From IMG/VR virus record IMGVR_UViG_3300035698_012853, positions 1-27,009 of that record: DNA of 27,009 nucleotides; one strand, written 5' to 3'. The position numbers and the translations under genes were made by a program. Numbering within the stretch: the stretch's first letter is position 1; each line of letters begins with the position of its first letter. This DNA is from a virus. The notes below the pieces were generated by a model. The model had not been told where the DNA came from, searched no databases, and saw only the letters and a program-made list of their open reading frames with translations. Below are positions 1 through 6,887 of the stretch, one piece after another.

Positions 1-98
1 CTATATCTTGATGTTTGTGCAGTCCTATCTCCTCTATGTTTCCCATAAGTACCTGCAGCCTTATGTTTCTTTTTATATTCTCTTTGCGATTTTTTCAT
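1..98 (-). CDS. Partial small basic protein, unknown function
   Basis: An ATG at 98-96 opens a frame that stays open to the left edge, giving at least 32 residues beginning MKKSQREYKKKHKAAG. The visible part is strongly basic (many Lys, Arg and His) with no hydrophobic segment. Its ATG overlaps the TGA of the upstream gene (ATGA at 98-95), so translation is probably coupled. The C-terminus is outside the window. I recognise no family; a small nucleic-acid-binding protein is possible from charge alone. Confidence 0.5.
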   Translation of the reverse strand, partial: MKKSQREYKKKHKAAGTYGKHRGDRTAQTSRY

Positions 99-514
99 AA
101 TCTCACCGTTCCGGCTAAAACAGTGCCGGTATCTTCTTTAGTGCCTGTAATAACCTCTATCACCTTATAATGATTATTATAAAAAATATTTTTAAGGTTA
201 AACTTGAAATTTAACATAGGTGACATTGCCTTAAACTGACTTAATCCGTTTAAACTGTCTTCAGCCGGATATGTCACTTCCCAAGGTGTCGTTCTATTAC
301 ATAAACGTATATCAGCCATAAACCCCTCTGGTGTCTTGATTATTTCAAGCATAGTGTTATTATCTGGCTTTCCAATAAACTCCGCACCGCCAAATATATA
401 AACTTGTAGAGACGGTAAAATCTTAAGATATGCTGGTTGAACAAATCCGCTTTCACCTATTTGCATATTTCTAATTCTTCTGACAATCCTTTCTATTGGC
501 ATTTTTTCAGTCAT
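95..514 (-). CDS. Hypothetical protein, 139 aa
   Basis: Frame of 139 codons starting at ATG 514-512, preceded by an AGG-containing leader (minus strand AATATGTTGGAGG-like, with GGAGG about 6 bases before the ATG), and ending in a TGA that overlaps the next ATG. The start itself overlaps the TGA of the gene before (ATGA at 514-511). The sequence mixes beta-prone and charged stretches, with no signal peptide, membrane segment or motif I can name. It is the middle member of three coupled small genes downstream of the DUF932 gene, which suggests an accessory or early function rather than a virion part, but that is inference. Confidence 0.6.
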   Translation of the reverse strand: MTEKMPIERIVRRIRNMQIGESGFVQPAYLKILPSLQVYIFGGAEFIGKPDNNTMLEIIKTPEGFMADIRLCNRTTPWEVTYPAEDSLNGLSQFKAMSPMLNFKFNLKNIFYNNHYKVIEVITGTKEDTGTVLAGTVRL

Positions 515-780
515 TTTATACCTCCAACATAAATATGACCTTCTTTTCTTAACTCTTCGACTTTTCTAAAACCGTCCTCAAATCCAAAATAACCAATAAA
601 TTTTTTTACAGTAGGATTGATTATTTTATTTTGCAACTGAAGCCTAAAAGTTTTTTCGAGTATTCTAGTTGCCGATATATAGATGCTTTTATCTTTATTA
701 CCTTCAATGACTAATCTATCGAACATATCGGCTGCAGCCTGCATATCCTCCGGACCAATTTCTTCGACTTCTTTATACAT
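511..780 (-). CDS. Hypothetical protein, 89 aa
   Basis: The longest frame begins at 816, but the better start is the ATG at 780-778: it has a purine-rich AAGGAAGGGG leader just upstream, whereas the ATG at 816 has none. From there the product is 89 residues, starts MYKEVEEIGPEDM, and is mostly predicted helical with alternating acidic and basic residues. Its TGA overlaps the ATG of the next gene. No family is recognised. It is the first gene after the hairpin at 862-904. Confidence 0.6.
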   Translation of the reverse strand: MYKEVEEIGPEDMQAAADMFDRLVIEGNKDKSIYISATRILEKTFRLQLQNKIINPTVKKFIGYFGFEDGFRKVEELRKEGHIYVGGIK

Positions 781-861
781 TTTCCCCTTCCTTTCTTTAT
801 TTCTAAATTGTCTCATTATTTTTACCTATTTTTATATTAATAGAATTTTTTAAAAAGCGTC

Positions 862-904
862 GCCCGAGGCAGGGGAGAATTGAAAAGGGTATTAAGCCCC
901 GGGC
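862..904 (-). terminator. Stem-loop between the DUF932 gene and the small-gene cluster
   Basis: In the minus-strand RNA GCCCGGGGC (904-896) pairs with GCCUCGGGC (870-862) through all nine positions, one of them a G-U wobble, around a loop of about 25 bases. Five bases after the stem comes a short U run (minus strand 856-852). The GC-rich stem stands out in this AT-rich sequence. The long loop and delayed U run make it an imperfect intrinsic terminator; a processing or stability hairpin, or partial terminator, is equally possible. Confidence 0.5.
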
Positions 905-914
905 AACAATTTAA

Positions 915-1967
915 TTAACTAGCCAATAATTTCCATTCACTAGATGTAAGATTTAAAACTTGACCGCCTATTTTTTCATACTCGTAAGACCTGTCTTTAT
1001 CTTCTAGCGACTGTGCAAGTGCTGTAATACCGTTTACTAAACCCCACTTATTATTACTATGTCCTTCCTCTATCATGTGGCTCAATACCCCTTCTGTGTC
1101 TTGCTCCGTCATATTGAATCGCTTTGTTACATTTTCGACTGTTTTAGGGGTGTTTTCGATTTTTATTTCTGAAGCTTCACGCATTAACATTAGTTGATTA
1201 TTGAAATATGTTTCGCTTAATGCCTCTTTAACGACATCCCTCAATTTAAGTTTAAAAGCCTGTGTTTCAGCTAACAGCGTGTCGTTTCCAAAGATACGGT
1301 AGTTATCATCAGCATTATCAATTCTACGCCCTACATGGTACCTTCGTAACACTGATGAGGTAATTAAACCATTAGTGCAAACCAAACGCCAAATCATACT
1401 CTTAACGTCTACTGCACCGGCACCAACTTCTGAATTTGTTATAACCATTCCGGCTTGAACAACATCACCCTTTTTGACTTCGCCTTCTAAAGATGGAAGC
1501 TTAAATTGAAGATACATTTTCTTTTCTGTTAAACTTTGGCTCATTACATCTAAATCGCCACGTTCTTGTAAAACAGGAAGTAAAGAAGATAATATTTGAT
1601 AATTATCGAAAGGTTTGAATTTGTCGGAAACGACTGCCCTTGCCTTATCACCTAAAGTTCTTAACATGAATTTTTGATTATCTGTACTGGATTGTAGCAA
1701 TGAATTTACATTTTTAGCCCTAAGATCATCAATATCTTTAATGCGGTCATAATATTGTTTAGGAATTTTTAGCTTTGAAGCTAATTGACCGTGAGCGTGA
1801 TTTGTTAGATTATAGGCATCATGGCTATTATCACCAACTATCATGAGTTCATCACCTTGCATATTCATGACTATTTTTTCTTTTGGTACAACATAATCAT
1901 TTTTTATTGCTTCGTTCTTTTCAACTTCTTTTGCTAGGTCTACCAGGCTACTAAAATTACTTTTCAT
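915..1967 (-). CDS. DUF932-family phage/plasmid protein
   Basis: The 350-residue product resembles the DUF932 family (the phage/plasmid-like protein group) in length and in several segments: an N-terminal region with NHAHGQLASKLKIP, a central RAVVSDKFKPFDNYQ, and CTNGLI about residue 200. The biochemical function of the family is not established; members are common on phages and plasmids and have been linked to DNA metabolism or host modulation only by context. The start at 1967 is supported by AAGGAG seven bases upstream. The gene is separated from the late operon by a strong terminator (2108-2147) and a 140-base AT-rich gap, so it is probably transcribed from its own promoter, unlike the structural genes. 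A soluble protein: no signal or membrane segment. Confidence 0.8.
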   Translation of the reverse strand: MKSNFSSLVDLAKEVEKNEAIKNDYVVPKEKIVMNMQGDELMIVGDNSHDAYNLTNHAHGQLASKLKIPKQYYDRIKDIDDLRAKNVNSLLQSSTDNQKFMLRTLGDKARAVVSDKFKPFDNYQILSSLLPVLQERGDLDVMSQSLTEKKMYLQFKLPSLEGEVKKGDVVQAGMVITNSEVGAGAVDVKSMIWRLVCTNGLITSSVLRRYHVGRRIDNADDNYRIFGNDTLLAETQAFKLKLRDVVKEALSETYFNNQLMLMREASEIKIENTPKTVENVTKRFNMTEQDTEGVLSHMIEEGHSNNKWGLVNGITALAQSLEDKDRSYEYEKIGGQVLNLTSSEWKLLAS

Positions 1968-2107
1968 GCTATATCTCCTTTTTTGGTTTTTAATTTCTAT
2001 TTTTAAAACTGATGAAACTTTATTAAGGATGTAAAATAAAGTAAAGCCTTTTTTTTATATTATTTTATATTATTTTACAAATGACTTGAATTGTGTTCGT
2101 TAAGAAG
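1968..2107 (-). promoter_or_regulatory. AT-rich gap, probable promoter region of the DUF932 gene
   Basis: This 140-base non-coding stretch lies between the terminator of the late operon and the DUF932 start. It contains a tandem AT repeat (AATAATATAAA-like, about 2051-2080). Weak candidates for a sigma70 promoter on the minus strand are TTTACT, 17 bases, then TAAAGT near 2044-2016, and TATAAA boxes inside the AT repeat. None is a close consensus match, so the position is uncertain; the argument for a promoter is mainly that a terminator stands immediately upstream. An AAGGAG ribosome binding site lies at its left end. Confidence 0.35.
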
Positions 2108-2147
2108 CAAAAAAAAATAGGAACCTGTGAAATACAAGTCCCTATTT
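2108..2147 (-). terminator. Strong intrinsic terminator of the late operon
   Basis: Minus-strand RNA from 2147 forms a stem of about 14 pairs (AAAUAGGGACU then UGU, against ACA then GGUUCCUAUUU; G-U wobbles included) with a five-base loop, followed directly by nine or more U residues (2117-2109). This is a textbook Rho-independent terminator. It lies 23 bases downstream of the lipoprotein stop codon and so closes the long structural and lysis transcript. Confidence 0.9.
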
Positions 2148-2170
2148 AGTGGAATATTATCGCTTTTTAG

Positions 2171-2326
2171 CTATTTTTCTGTGTTTTTCTTTAAATTGTC
2201 AGTTAATCCTATTTCTATTTTAAGACCATCTGGAAAATTCATATTTGACAAACTATCTAATGTAGCACAGCCTGATAAAACAGCGACTGTCACAACCGCA
2301 ACACTTACTAAAATTAATCTTTTCAT
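2171..2326 (-). CDS. Small lipoprotein (51 aa), lysis region
   Basis: A short gene on the minus strand, start ATG 2326-2324, stop TAG 2173-2171. The N-terminus MKRLILVSVAVVTVAVLSGC is a complete lipoprotein signal: Lys-Arg, a hydrophobic core of about 14 residues, and the lipobox L-S-G-C with the lipidated Cys at position 20. The mature part is only 32 residues. An AAGGAG site precedes the start, and the ATG overlaps the TGA of the DUF1353 gene (ATGA), so translation is coupled. Position at the end of the lysis region suggests an outer-membrane spanin subunit (Rz1-like) or a superinfection-exclusion lipoprotein; the sequence alone cannot choose. Rz1 proteins are usually proline-rich and this one is not. 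Confidence 0.8.
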   Translation of the reverse strand: MKRLILVSVAVVTVAVLSGCATLDSLSNMNFPDGLKIEIGLTDNLKKNTEK

Positions 2327-2715
2327 TTAATTATCTCCTTTATTAACATTTTTACAAATCCAAAGGGAATTGTAAACGCAGGGAACAACCAAGAAAACAC
2401 AAGTTTACTTATTGTATCTGCTCGTTTCAAATTATAGTTGAAAATAGTGTCAGCCAAAAATCTTTCTTTTATTGTCTTAGCTTCCCTAGTCATAAAGTCA
2501 TGTATAATTCCACATTCTTTTCTAAGCTTATAACTATTGACATACTTCTTAAATCCAAATAACTTTGGAACGCTACAACCATCACTATTACACCTAAAAG
2601 AAATAGGTATAGGTGGAGAAATAAAACTGTAATCATTGAAAAACAATCCAGCGTATTTTCCTGAAACTATCAATGCCCATGTATCAAGGGCTGCTAATGT
2701 AGGTTTTGTTTTCAT
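2323..2715 (-). CDS. DUF1353-family protein
   Basis: The 130-residue product fits the DUF1353 family: a small N-terminal beta region, FRCNSDGCSVPKLFG (family pattern G-x-S-V-P), then ECGIIHDFM with the conserved His-Asp about residues 71-72, an acidic/basic helix with LADTIFNYNL, and a hydrophobic C-terminal third (KLVFSWLFPAFTIPFGFVK) that could associate with a membrane. The family is common in tailed phages near lysis and tail genes, but its function is unknown. The gene follows the holin-like gene with a TAA-A-ATG junction and overlaps the lipoprotein ATG, so all three are co-translated. It could substitute for or assist the missing endolysin, but no hydrolase motif is visible. Confidence 0.75.
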   Translation of the reverse strand: MKTKPTLAALDTWALIVSGKYAGLFFNDYSFISPPIPISFRCNSDGCSVPKLFGFKKYVNSYKLRKECGIIHDFMTREAKTIKERFLADTIFNYNLKRADTISKLVFSWLFPAFTIPFGFVKMLIKEIIK

Positions 2716-2716
2716 T

Positions 2717-2914
2717 TTATTTACTCATTATAATACAAACGCCTAGACTGCAACAAATTGAACTCAACCCTGTAATTAGGAAAGTAGCCCAAACAGGTAA
2801 ACGATTTCGTACTTTATCTAAAACTATGTTTATTTCTTTATCCTGACTATATAGTGTAATTATATTGGTTTCATTTACACTTACCCTAGAATTAATGTCA
2901 TCAGATTTGTTCAA
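2717..2914 (-). CDS. Holin-like small membrane protein, 65 aa
   Basis: The start is a TTG (2914-2912) with a strong AGGAGG site eight bases upstream; there is no suitable ATG. The 65-residue product has a polar, helical N-terminal half (about residues 1-40, with regularly spaced Ile, Val and Leu) and one hydrophobic C-terminal segment (about 41-63, WATFLITGLSSICCSLGVCI). This layout resembles the single-membrane-span holins or XhlA-type haemolysin-like proteins of phages. Its place right after the spike gene and before the DUF1353 and lipoprotein genes fits a lysis role. Function is inferred from topology and context only. Confidence 0.6.
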   Translation of the reverse strand: MNKSDDINSRVSVNETNIITLYSQDKEINIVLDKVRNRLPVWATFLITGLSSICCSLGVCIIMSK

Positions 2915-2925
2915 AATAATTCCTC

Positions 2926-4761
2926 CTAGTTTAATTGAGTTTCGTTCCCTAAAGCATCTTGATAATATAAATTATTGTCAGTTTTGCAATATACTTTTCC
3001 ATAACCTGTATCATTTGAAGGTGGTGACATATAATCTAAACTGACAGCACCTTCTACCGTTAATTTTTCATTAGGAGCCGAACCACCTATATGCGTTTCA
3101 CCTTCCGGTAAATTTACTTCCGTTATACTCGCCCCTGATCTGACTATCCTTAACCCTACTGAAAAACCGCCTGACCAAGTATCATTACCTATAAGTATTT
3201 CATAATCACCTGCATTGTTTTTCATACCCCACATCAATTCCGTAGCGGTACCGCCCAAATCATACATAAGGAAATGATCTGCGGTTGCAGTAGATTTTAT
3301 TGAACCTAAAACATTGTTATCCCATGAAGTGCTTAAATAATTCCCAATATTTGAGCTATATGTACCCAAAATAGTAAGTGTACCGCCATTAAAAATATTT
3401 CCAGTAAATATATTATAATTAGCTGTACTAGCCTCTATACAATCAGCATTTACAACCATATTACCGCTAAAATTCGTATACCTTGCTGTATCAAGTTCAA
3501 CATTGTTTGTCGTATTATTATAAAAAGTATTCCCTGTGAGGGTACAATAATCATCTTTAACGATAATACCCCTGTCATTTTCTCTAAAAATAGAGTTACT
3601 GATAATCGCATAATTTGAATCTAAATAAACACCTGTGCCGACGTTATCATTTATTTGACAACCGTCTATAATTAAATATTCATTTTTATTATAAGTAATT
3701 CCATTCTCTCCGTTGTCCTCAATAATAGAACCAGAAACTATATTCCTATTTGAAGATGATGCTGCACTATCAAATAATATGCCGGCAGTGGTTGTATTTG
3801 CTCCGCATCCCTTAATTCCACAATTCGTAATAATAACCGAGTCAGAACCAACCCTTATACCATTACTTCTAAAATTAAAAACATTTACTGATTCAATTCT
3901 GGTTTCACCGCCAACAACACTGTCAACCATATAAATACCTATTTGGTTTCCTGAAGCTTGATTTGATTCGTTACCATCTAAATATAAATCTTTGATAATT
4001 GAACCAACATTTGCTGCAGGAATATAAATGAAATTCATTGTTGCGTTTGTCGAATTAGGAATAGTGATTATTGTCCCATTTCCACAACCCTGTAAAAAAG
4101 TATTATTAACATAAACTTCTATTGCACCACCTAAATAATAATGCCCCTCTAAAAGTAAAATTGTACCACCCACAACAGGCAAATCAAGAATAGCGTTATT
4201 GATCTGCTCTTCATCATCTGTGCCGTCACAAATATAATCAGCCCTTGCAGTATTGTCAGTCGTATCATGTGCAGCTACGGTATAAATAGCCCTACTACTT
4301 ACAGCTAAACCATTAACCGTCAAATCACCAGCAATATCCACGTCATTAGAGAATGTTGCAGCCCCTGTATTTCCTTGAACTTCAAAAAAATCTGTGCCTG
4401 AATTACCTACCGAAAAGTTATTTGTTGAGGCATTACCTAGAAGGACTTTCACACTGCCATCACTCGCTGCTGAAGATATCGTTTGTAATTCAACGTCATT
4501 TGCATCAGTAATATCGTGGTCACCCATATCTAAATCACCAGTCATAGTGCTACCGCCTAGAAACATATACGTTTTTAAATTAGCCATACTGGTTTCCTTG
4601 AGATTGTTTGTATCACTATTATCAGCAAGCATAATCAAATCATCATCAACTGGTGTGACGCTTGCCGTATCGGTTGGGAAAATAACAGATGCATAAACCA
4701 ATGCAGGTAATAAGACAAAAATTAAAAAAATATAAATTAAAGCTTTAGTGGTCCTTTTCAT
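2926..4761 (-). CDS. Beta-helix tail spike with N-terminal signal peptide
   Basis: From the ATG at 4761-4759 the product is 611 residues. This start is preferred over the longer frame (4800) because AAAGGA lies nine bases upstream and because it avoids overlap with the previous gene (stop at 4766). The first 24 residues form a classical Sec signal: MKRTTK, a hydrophobic core, and VYA just before Ser25. Residues about 25-150 resemble repetitive adaptor segments of environmental phage fibres. About 160-475 is a pectate-lyase-like right-handed beta-helix: YICDGTDDEEQINNAI, GGTILLLEGHY, then rungs rich in Asn, Gly, Ile and Val. The C-terminus (ENLTVEGAV-like, then TDNNLYYQDALGNETQL) is typical of trimeric fibre tips. 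It probably binds or degrades a surface polysaccharide. The signal peptide is odd for a virion protein, since phage tails assemble in the cytoplasm. Confidence 0.8.
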   Translation of the reverse strand: MKRTTKALIYIFLIFVLLPALVYASVIFPTDTASVTPVDDDLIMLADNSDTNNLKETSMANLKTYMFLGGSTMTGDLDMGDHDITDANDVELQTISSAASDGSVKVLLGNASTNNFSVGNSGTDFFEVQGNTGAATFSNDVDIAGDLTVNGLAVSSRAIYTVAAHDTTDNTARADYICDGTDDEEQINNAILDLPVVGGTILLLEGHYYLGGAIEVYVNNTFLQGCGNGTIITIPNSTNATMNFIYIPAANVGSIIKDLYLDGNESNQASGNQIGIYMVDSVVGGETRIESVNVFNFRSNGIRVGSDSVIITNCGIKGCGANTTTAGILFDSAASSSNRNIVSGSIIEDNGENGITYNKNEYLIIDGCQINDNVGTGVYLDSNYAIISNSIFRENDRGIIVKDDYCTLTGNTFYNNTTNNVELDTARYTNFSGNMVVNADCIEASTANYNIFTGNIFNGGTLTILGTYSSNIGNYLSTSWDNNVLGSIKSTATADHFLMYDLGGTATELMWGMKNNAGDYEILIGNDTWSGGFSVGLRIVRSGASITEVNLPEGETHIGGSAPNEKLTVEGAVSLDYMSPPSNDTGYGKVYCKTDNNLYYQDALGNETQLN

Positions 4762-4765
4762 TTCC

Positions 4766-5002
4766 TTATGTCCTTTCATCATTGAAATTTTTAAATACAA
4801 ACGTTCTTTTACAATTCCTTACTACTGTCCACCTCAAAATCTTTATAGGTTCTTTTAAAAAAGCACAAAAATCACCGCAATTTGAATAACAATATTTATT
4901 ATCAGTCCCTTTTTCTGCCTTTATTAAAGGGCAAACAATGGTTTTCATTATCCCTCGTCTTTGTACTATCAAAAATCCTTCCTTTGTGATTAATCCTCTC
5001 AT
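4766..5002 (-). CDS. Small Cys-rich protein, 78 aa
   Basis: A 78-residue frame with an AAGGAG site eight bases before its ATG, lying 20 bases after the fibre gene and ending 4 bases before the preferred spike start. It has six Cys residues, five of them between about residues 24 and 46 (CPLIKAEKG, then YCYSNCGDFCAF), suggesting a small metal-binding or disulphide-bonded fold. No family is recognised. Position between fibre and spike genes suggests a tail-fibre assembly or host-interaction role, but this is inference. A start at the second Met (MKTIVC, residue 19) is possible. Confidence 0.6.
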   Translation of the reverse strand: MRGLITKEGFLIVQRRGIMKTIVCPLIKAEKGTDNKYCYSNCGDFCAFLKEPIKILRWTVVRNCKRTFVFKNFNDERT

Positions 5003-5022
5003 GCCTTTTTCTCCTTTTTTGG

Positions 5023-6573
5023 TTATGATTTCATAATAAACGCTAGTGAATAAAATTCAGGTTTTGGTAATGTGATTGCATCACCGCTTCCTGTATTTCC
5101 TACCGTATGCGTATGATCAATATTTGTAGCTATTGATAATGTATGAGTGTGTGCTCCTCCACTTGTGGCAGAAATTGTATGTGTATGTGAACCACCGCTA
5201 CCAACCGTAATTGTATGTCCATGCGCACCTGCACTACCTGTAGATGTACCTGTGTAAGAATAAGCAGCCCCTGAATCAACATCACCACCACCAGACAATC
5301 TATCATATCCATGCGTATGATTTCCAACGCTTGAAGCTGAAGCAGAGTGACCATGACTACCACCTGAAGCAGCACTACCGGTATGAGTATGTGCACCATT
5401 TGAAACTGCTGATCCTGTATGAACATGAGCACCGTCAGAAGTCAAAGTATGATTATGTATAGGTAGTTCAGCTTCAGCGATTGTCAAGCTATAAGAACCG
5501 CCAGTTGTTCCAGGGTTAGTTATAGCCGTAGCAACTGATTTAATAAATTTGTCAAGTAAATTTGGTGTGCTATTATTTCCGTCACAAATAACAAAACCGC
5601 TAGGTATGGCAGAAATTAATCCTGACCACATCATAATCATACCGCTAGGTAAAGTATATCTATTCCTAATTCTTGGCCTTATATCAGAGTAAATATAACC
5701 TTCTGTTGGGTTGGCGCCTTTATCTTCATAATCAACTATTTGAACCATACCAACTCTACAATAAATCAAACAAATCAATAACATTTCTGAAGAAACACTA
5801 GCCCAAAGAGGAACTGGTGTAATTGCCTCTGCCCCTGTTATCCAATTAAAATCACCATTTTCATCAACATATAAAATATCTATTCTTGAATTTGCTGCAG
5901 GTGGTGTTACTAAAGGACTTGATTTTTTAATAATATCGAGGGGTTGGTTCGATACATAAACTTGCTTGTAATAATCACCTAAATCTGTGCCCTCAACAGC
6001 TACATTAAGACCGCAAATTGTTTCCAATAGGTCTATCTTATAATTTTTGCTTGCGTCTGTTTTGAACCCGTATTCAACGATATCATCTAATTCAGCATCA
6101 GTACCATTATTTCCGTCAGCAGTGGTCAAATCTAAAGTTTCTTGCGCCCAAGTATCAACAGTGCCGTCAGTTGTCATAGCCCAATAACTTATATTACCAC
6201 TACTATCCTTTAAATAAGCTTGTAGTGCCTGTGTAGCCCCTGTAGTTCCTTGATGCCAAAGCTTCATTTCAAGGAAAGTATCTAAATCTTGACTTTCTGT
6301 TTTCGCTATTGTTCCTGACAAAGCAGTTCCAGCAATATTTATAGAATAATTCCCTTCATGTACTACGGAAGTTCCTGAAACTCCGCAAGCTGTTGGTGTC
6401 CAAACCTCTTCAGCACTAGCTTTACTAGGGTATTCAAAATCATCTAAAATCATGGAAGCACGTGGACGTAATGACATAAGGTCGCCCTGATGCAATGATC
6501 TTAAAGTATTTCTTAAATTCATTAAGGACATACTGCTCTGTGGCTGGTTTCTATCATAAGTGCTTTTTTCCAT
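5023..6573 (-). CDS. Tail fibre with collar-like domain and HxH metal-binding tip
   Basis: The product is 516 residues. Residues 1-300 are a poorly conserved N-terminal and shaft region. Residues about 308-350 (GMIMMWSGLISAIPSGFVIC, DGNNSTPNLLDKFI) match the phage tail collar-type domain. Residues 373-489 carry nine His-x-His motifs, mostly 12 residues apart, separated by Gly, Ser and Ala-rich segments; a 26-residue insert sits between motifs five and six. The end, PEFYSLAFIMKS, is the usual closing strand of collar-type fibres (ALAFIMK). In T4 gp37 such HxH motifs bind iron in a slender trimeric needle, so the same is expected here. An AAAGGA site supports the start; the gene overlaps the previous one by 20 bases. 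Confidence 0.85.
   Translation of the reverse strand: MEKSTYDRNQPQSSMSLMNLRNTLRSLHQGDLMSLRPRASMILDDFEYPSKASAEEVWTPTACGVSGTSVVHEGNYSINIAGTALSGTIAKTESQDLDTFLEMKLWHQGTTGATQALQAYLKDSSGNISYWAMTTDGTVDTWAQETLDLTTADGNNGTDAELDDIVEYGFKTDASKNYKIDLLETICGLNVAVEGTDLGDYYKQVYVSNQPLDIIKKSSPLVTPPAANSRIDILYVDENGDFNWITGAEAITPVPLWASVSSEMLLICLIYCRVGMVQIVDYEDKGANPTEGYIYSDIRPRIRNRYTLPSGMIMMWSGLISAIPSGFVICDGNNSTPNLLDKFIKSVATAITNPGTTGGSYSLTIAEAELPIHNHTLTSDGAHVHTGSAVSNGAHTHTGSAASGGSHGHSASASSVGNHTHGYDRLSGGGDVDSGAAYSYTGTSTGSAGAHGHTITVGSGGSHTHTISATSGGAHTHTLSIATNIDHTHTVGNTGSGDAITLPKPEFYSLAFIMKS
5107..5457 (-). repeat. Periodic HxH-coding repeat in the fibre gene
   Basis: Nine HxH codon triplets at fibre residues 373, 383, 395, 407, 419, 451, 463, 475 and 487. 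Steps are 10, 12, 12, 12, 32, 12, 12, 12, so two arrays of near-perfect 36-base periodicity flank an insert. The DNA is only imperfectly repeated: spacing and His positions are conserved more than the bases between, which points to selection on the protein. Confidence 0.85.
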
Positions 6574-6886
6574 TACAATTTCCTTTCTCTTTTTTTATTT
6601 TATCTGCTCTTATTTTAATAATTTTTTCTTTCTTTATTTTAGCAATTTTTTTCTTCATTACTTCTTTTATTTTTTTTTGCGTGTCTTTTTTTTCTTTTTT
6701 AGCCTTTTTTTCCTTACTTTTCCAAATATTTGACTTGTGATCTTCTTTACTTTTATCTTTTTTAATTATTGGGGAACCGCAAACAATACATTTGCCTGTA
6801 CATGCCTTATTACCGTTTCTTAATACGATATGTTCACAACCTACGATTTCTTTATTTACAAAACACTTATTGCAATATCCCAACAT
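6554..6886 (-). CDS. Zinc-ribbon (DUF5679-like) protein with Lys-rich tail
   Basis: The preferred start is the ATG at 6886-6884, joined to the gpJ-like stop as TAA-A-ATG and preceded by AAAGGA seven bases upstream; the longer frame from 6922 lies inside the gpJ-like gene. The 110-residue product begins MLGYCNKCF and has a second pair, CIVCG, about 30 residues on. The segment HIVLRNGNKACTGKCIVCGS matches the pattern of DUF5679 zinc ribbons (VTLKNGRPAxxGxCPVCGT). After residue 45 the chain is almost wholly Lys, Glu and Ile, a charged helix or disordered tail. Role unknown; position between the tail tip and fibre genes suggests a virion or fibre-assembly protein, or a small DNA-binding protein. 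Confidence 0.75.
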   Translation of the reverse strand: MLGYCNKCFVNKEIVGCEHIVLRNGNKACTGKCIVCGSPIIKKDKSKEDHKSNIWKSKEKKAKKEKKDTQKKIKEVMKKKIAKIKKEKIIKIRADKIKKEKGNCNGKKHL

Positions 6887-6887
6887 T

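Noticed and set aside
5130-5432. Minus-strand 100-codon frame inside the fibre gene
   Set aside because: It is an out-of-frame reading of the HxH repeat region, rich in Val, Leu and Gln with no ribosome site.
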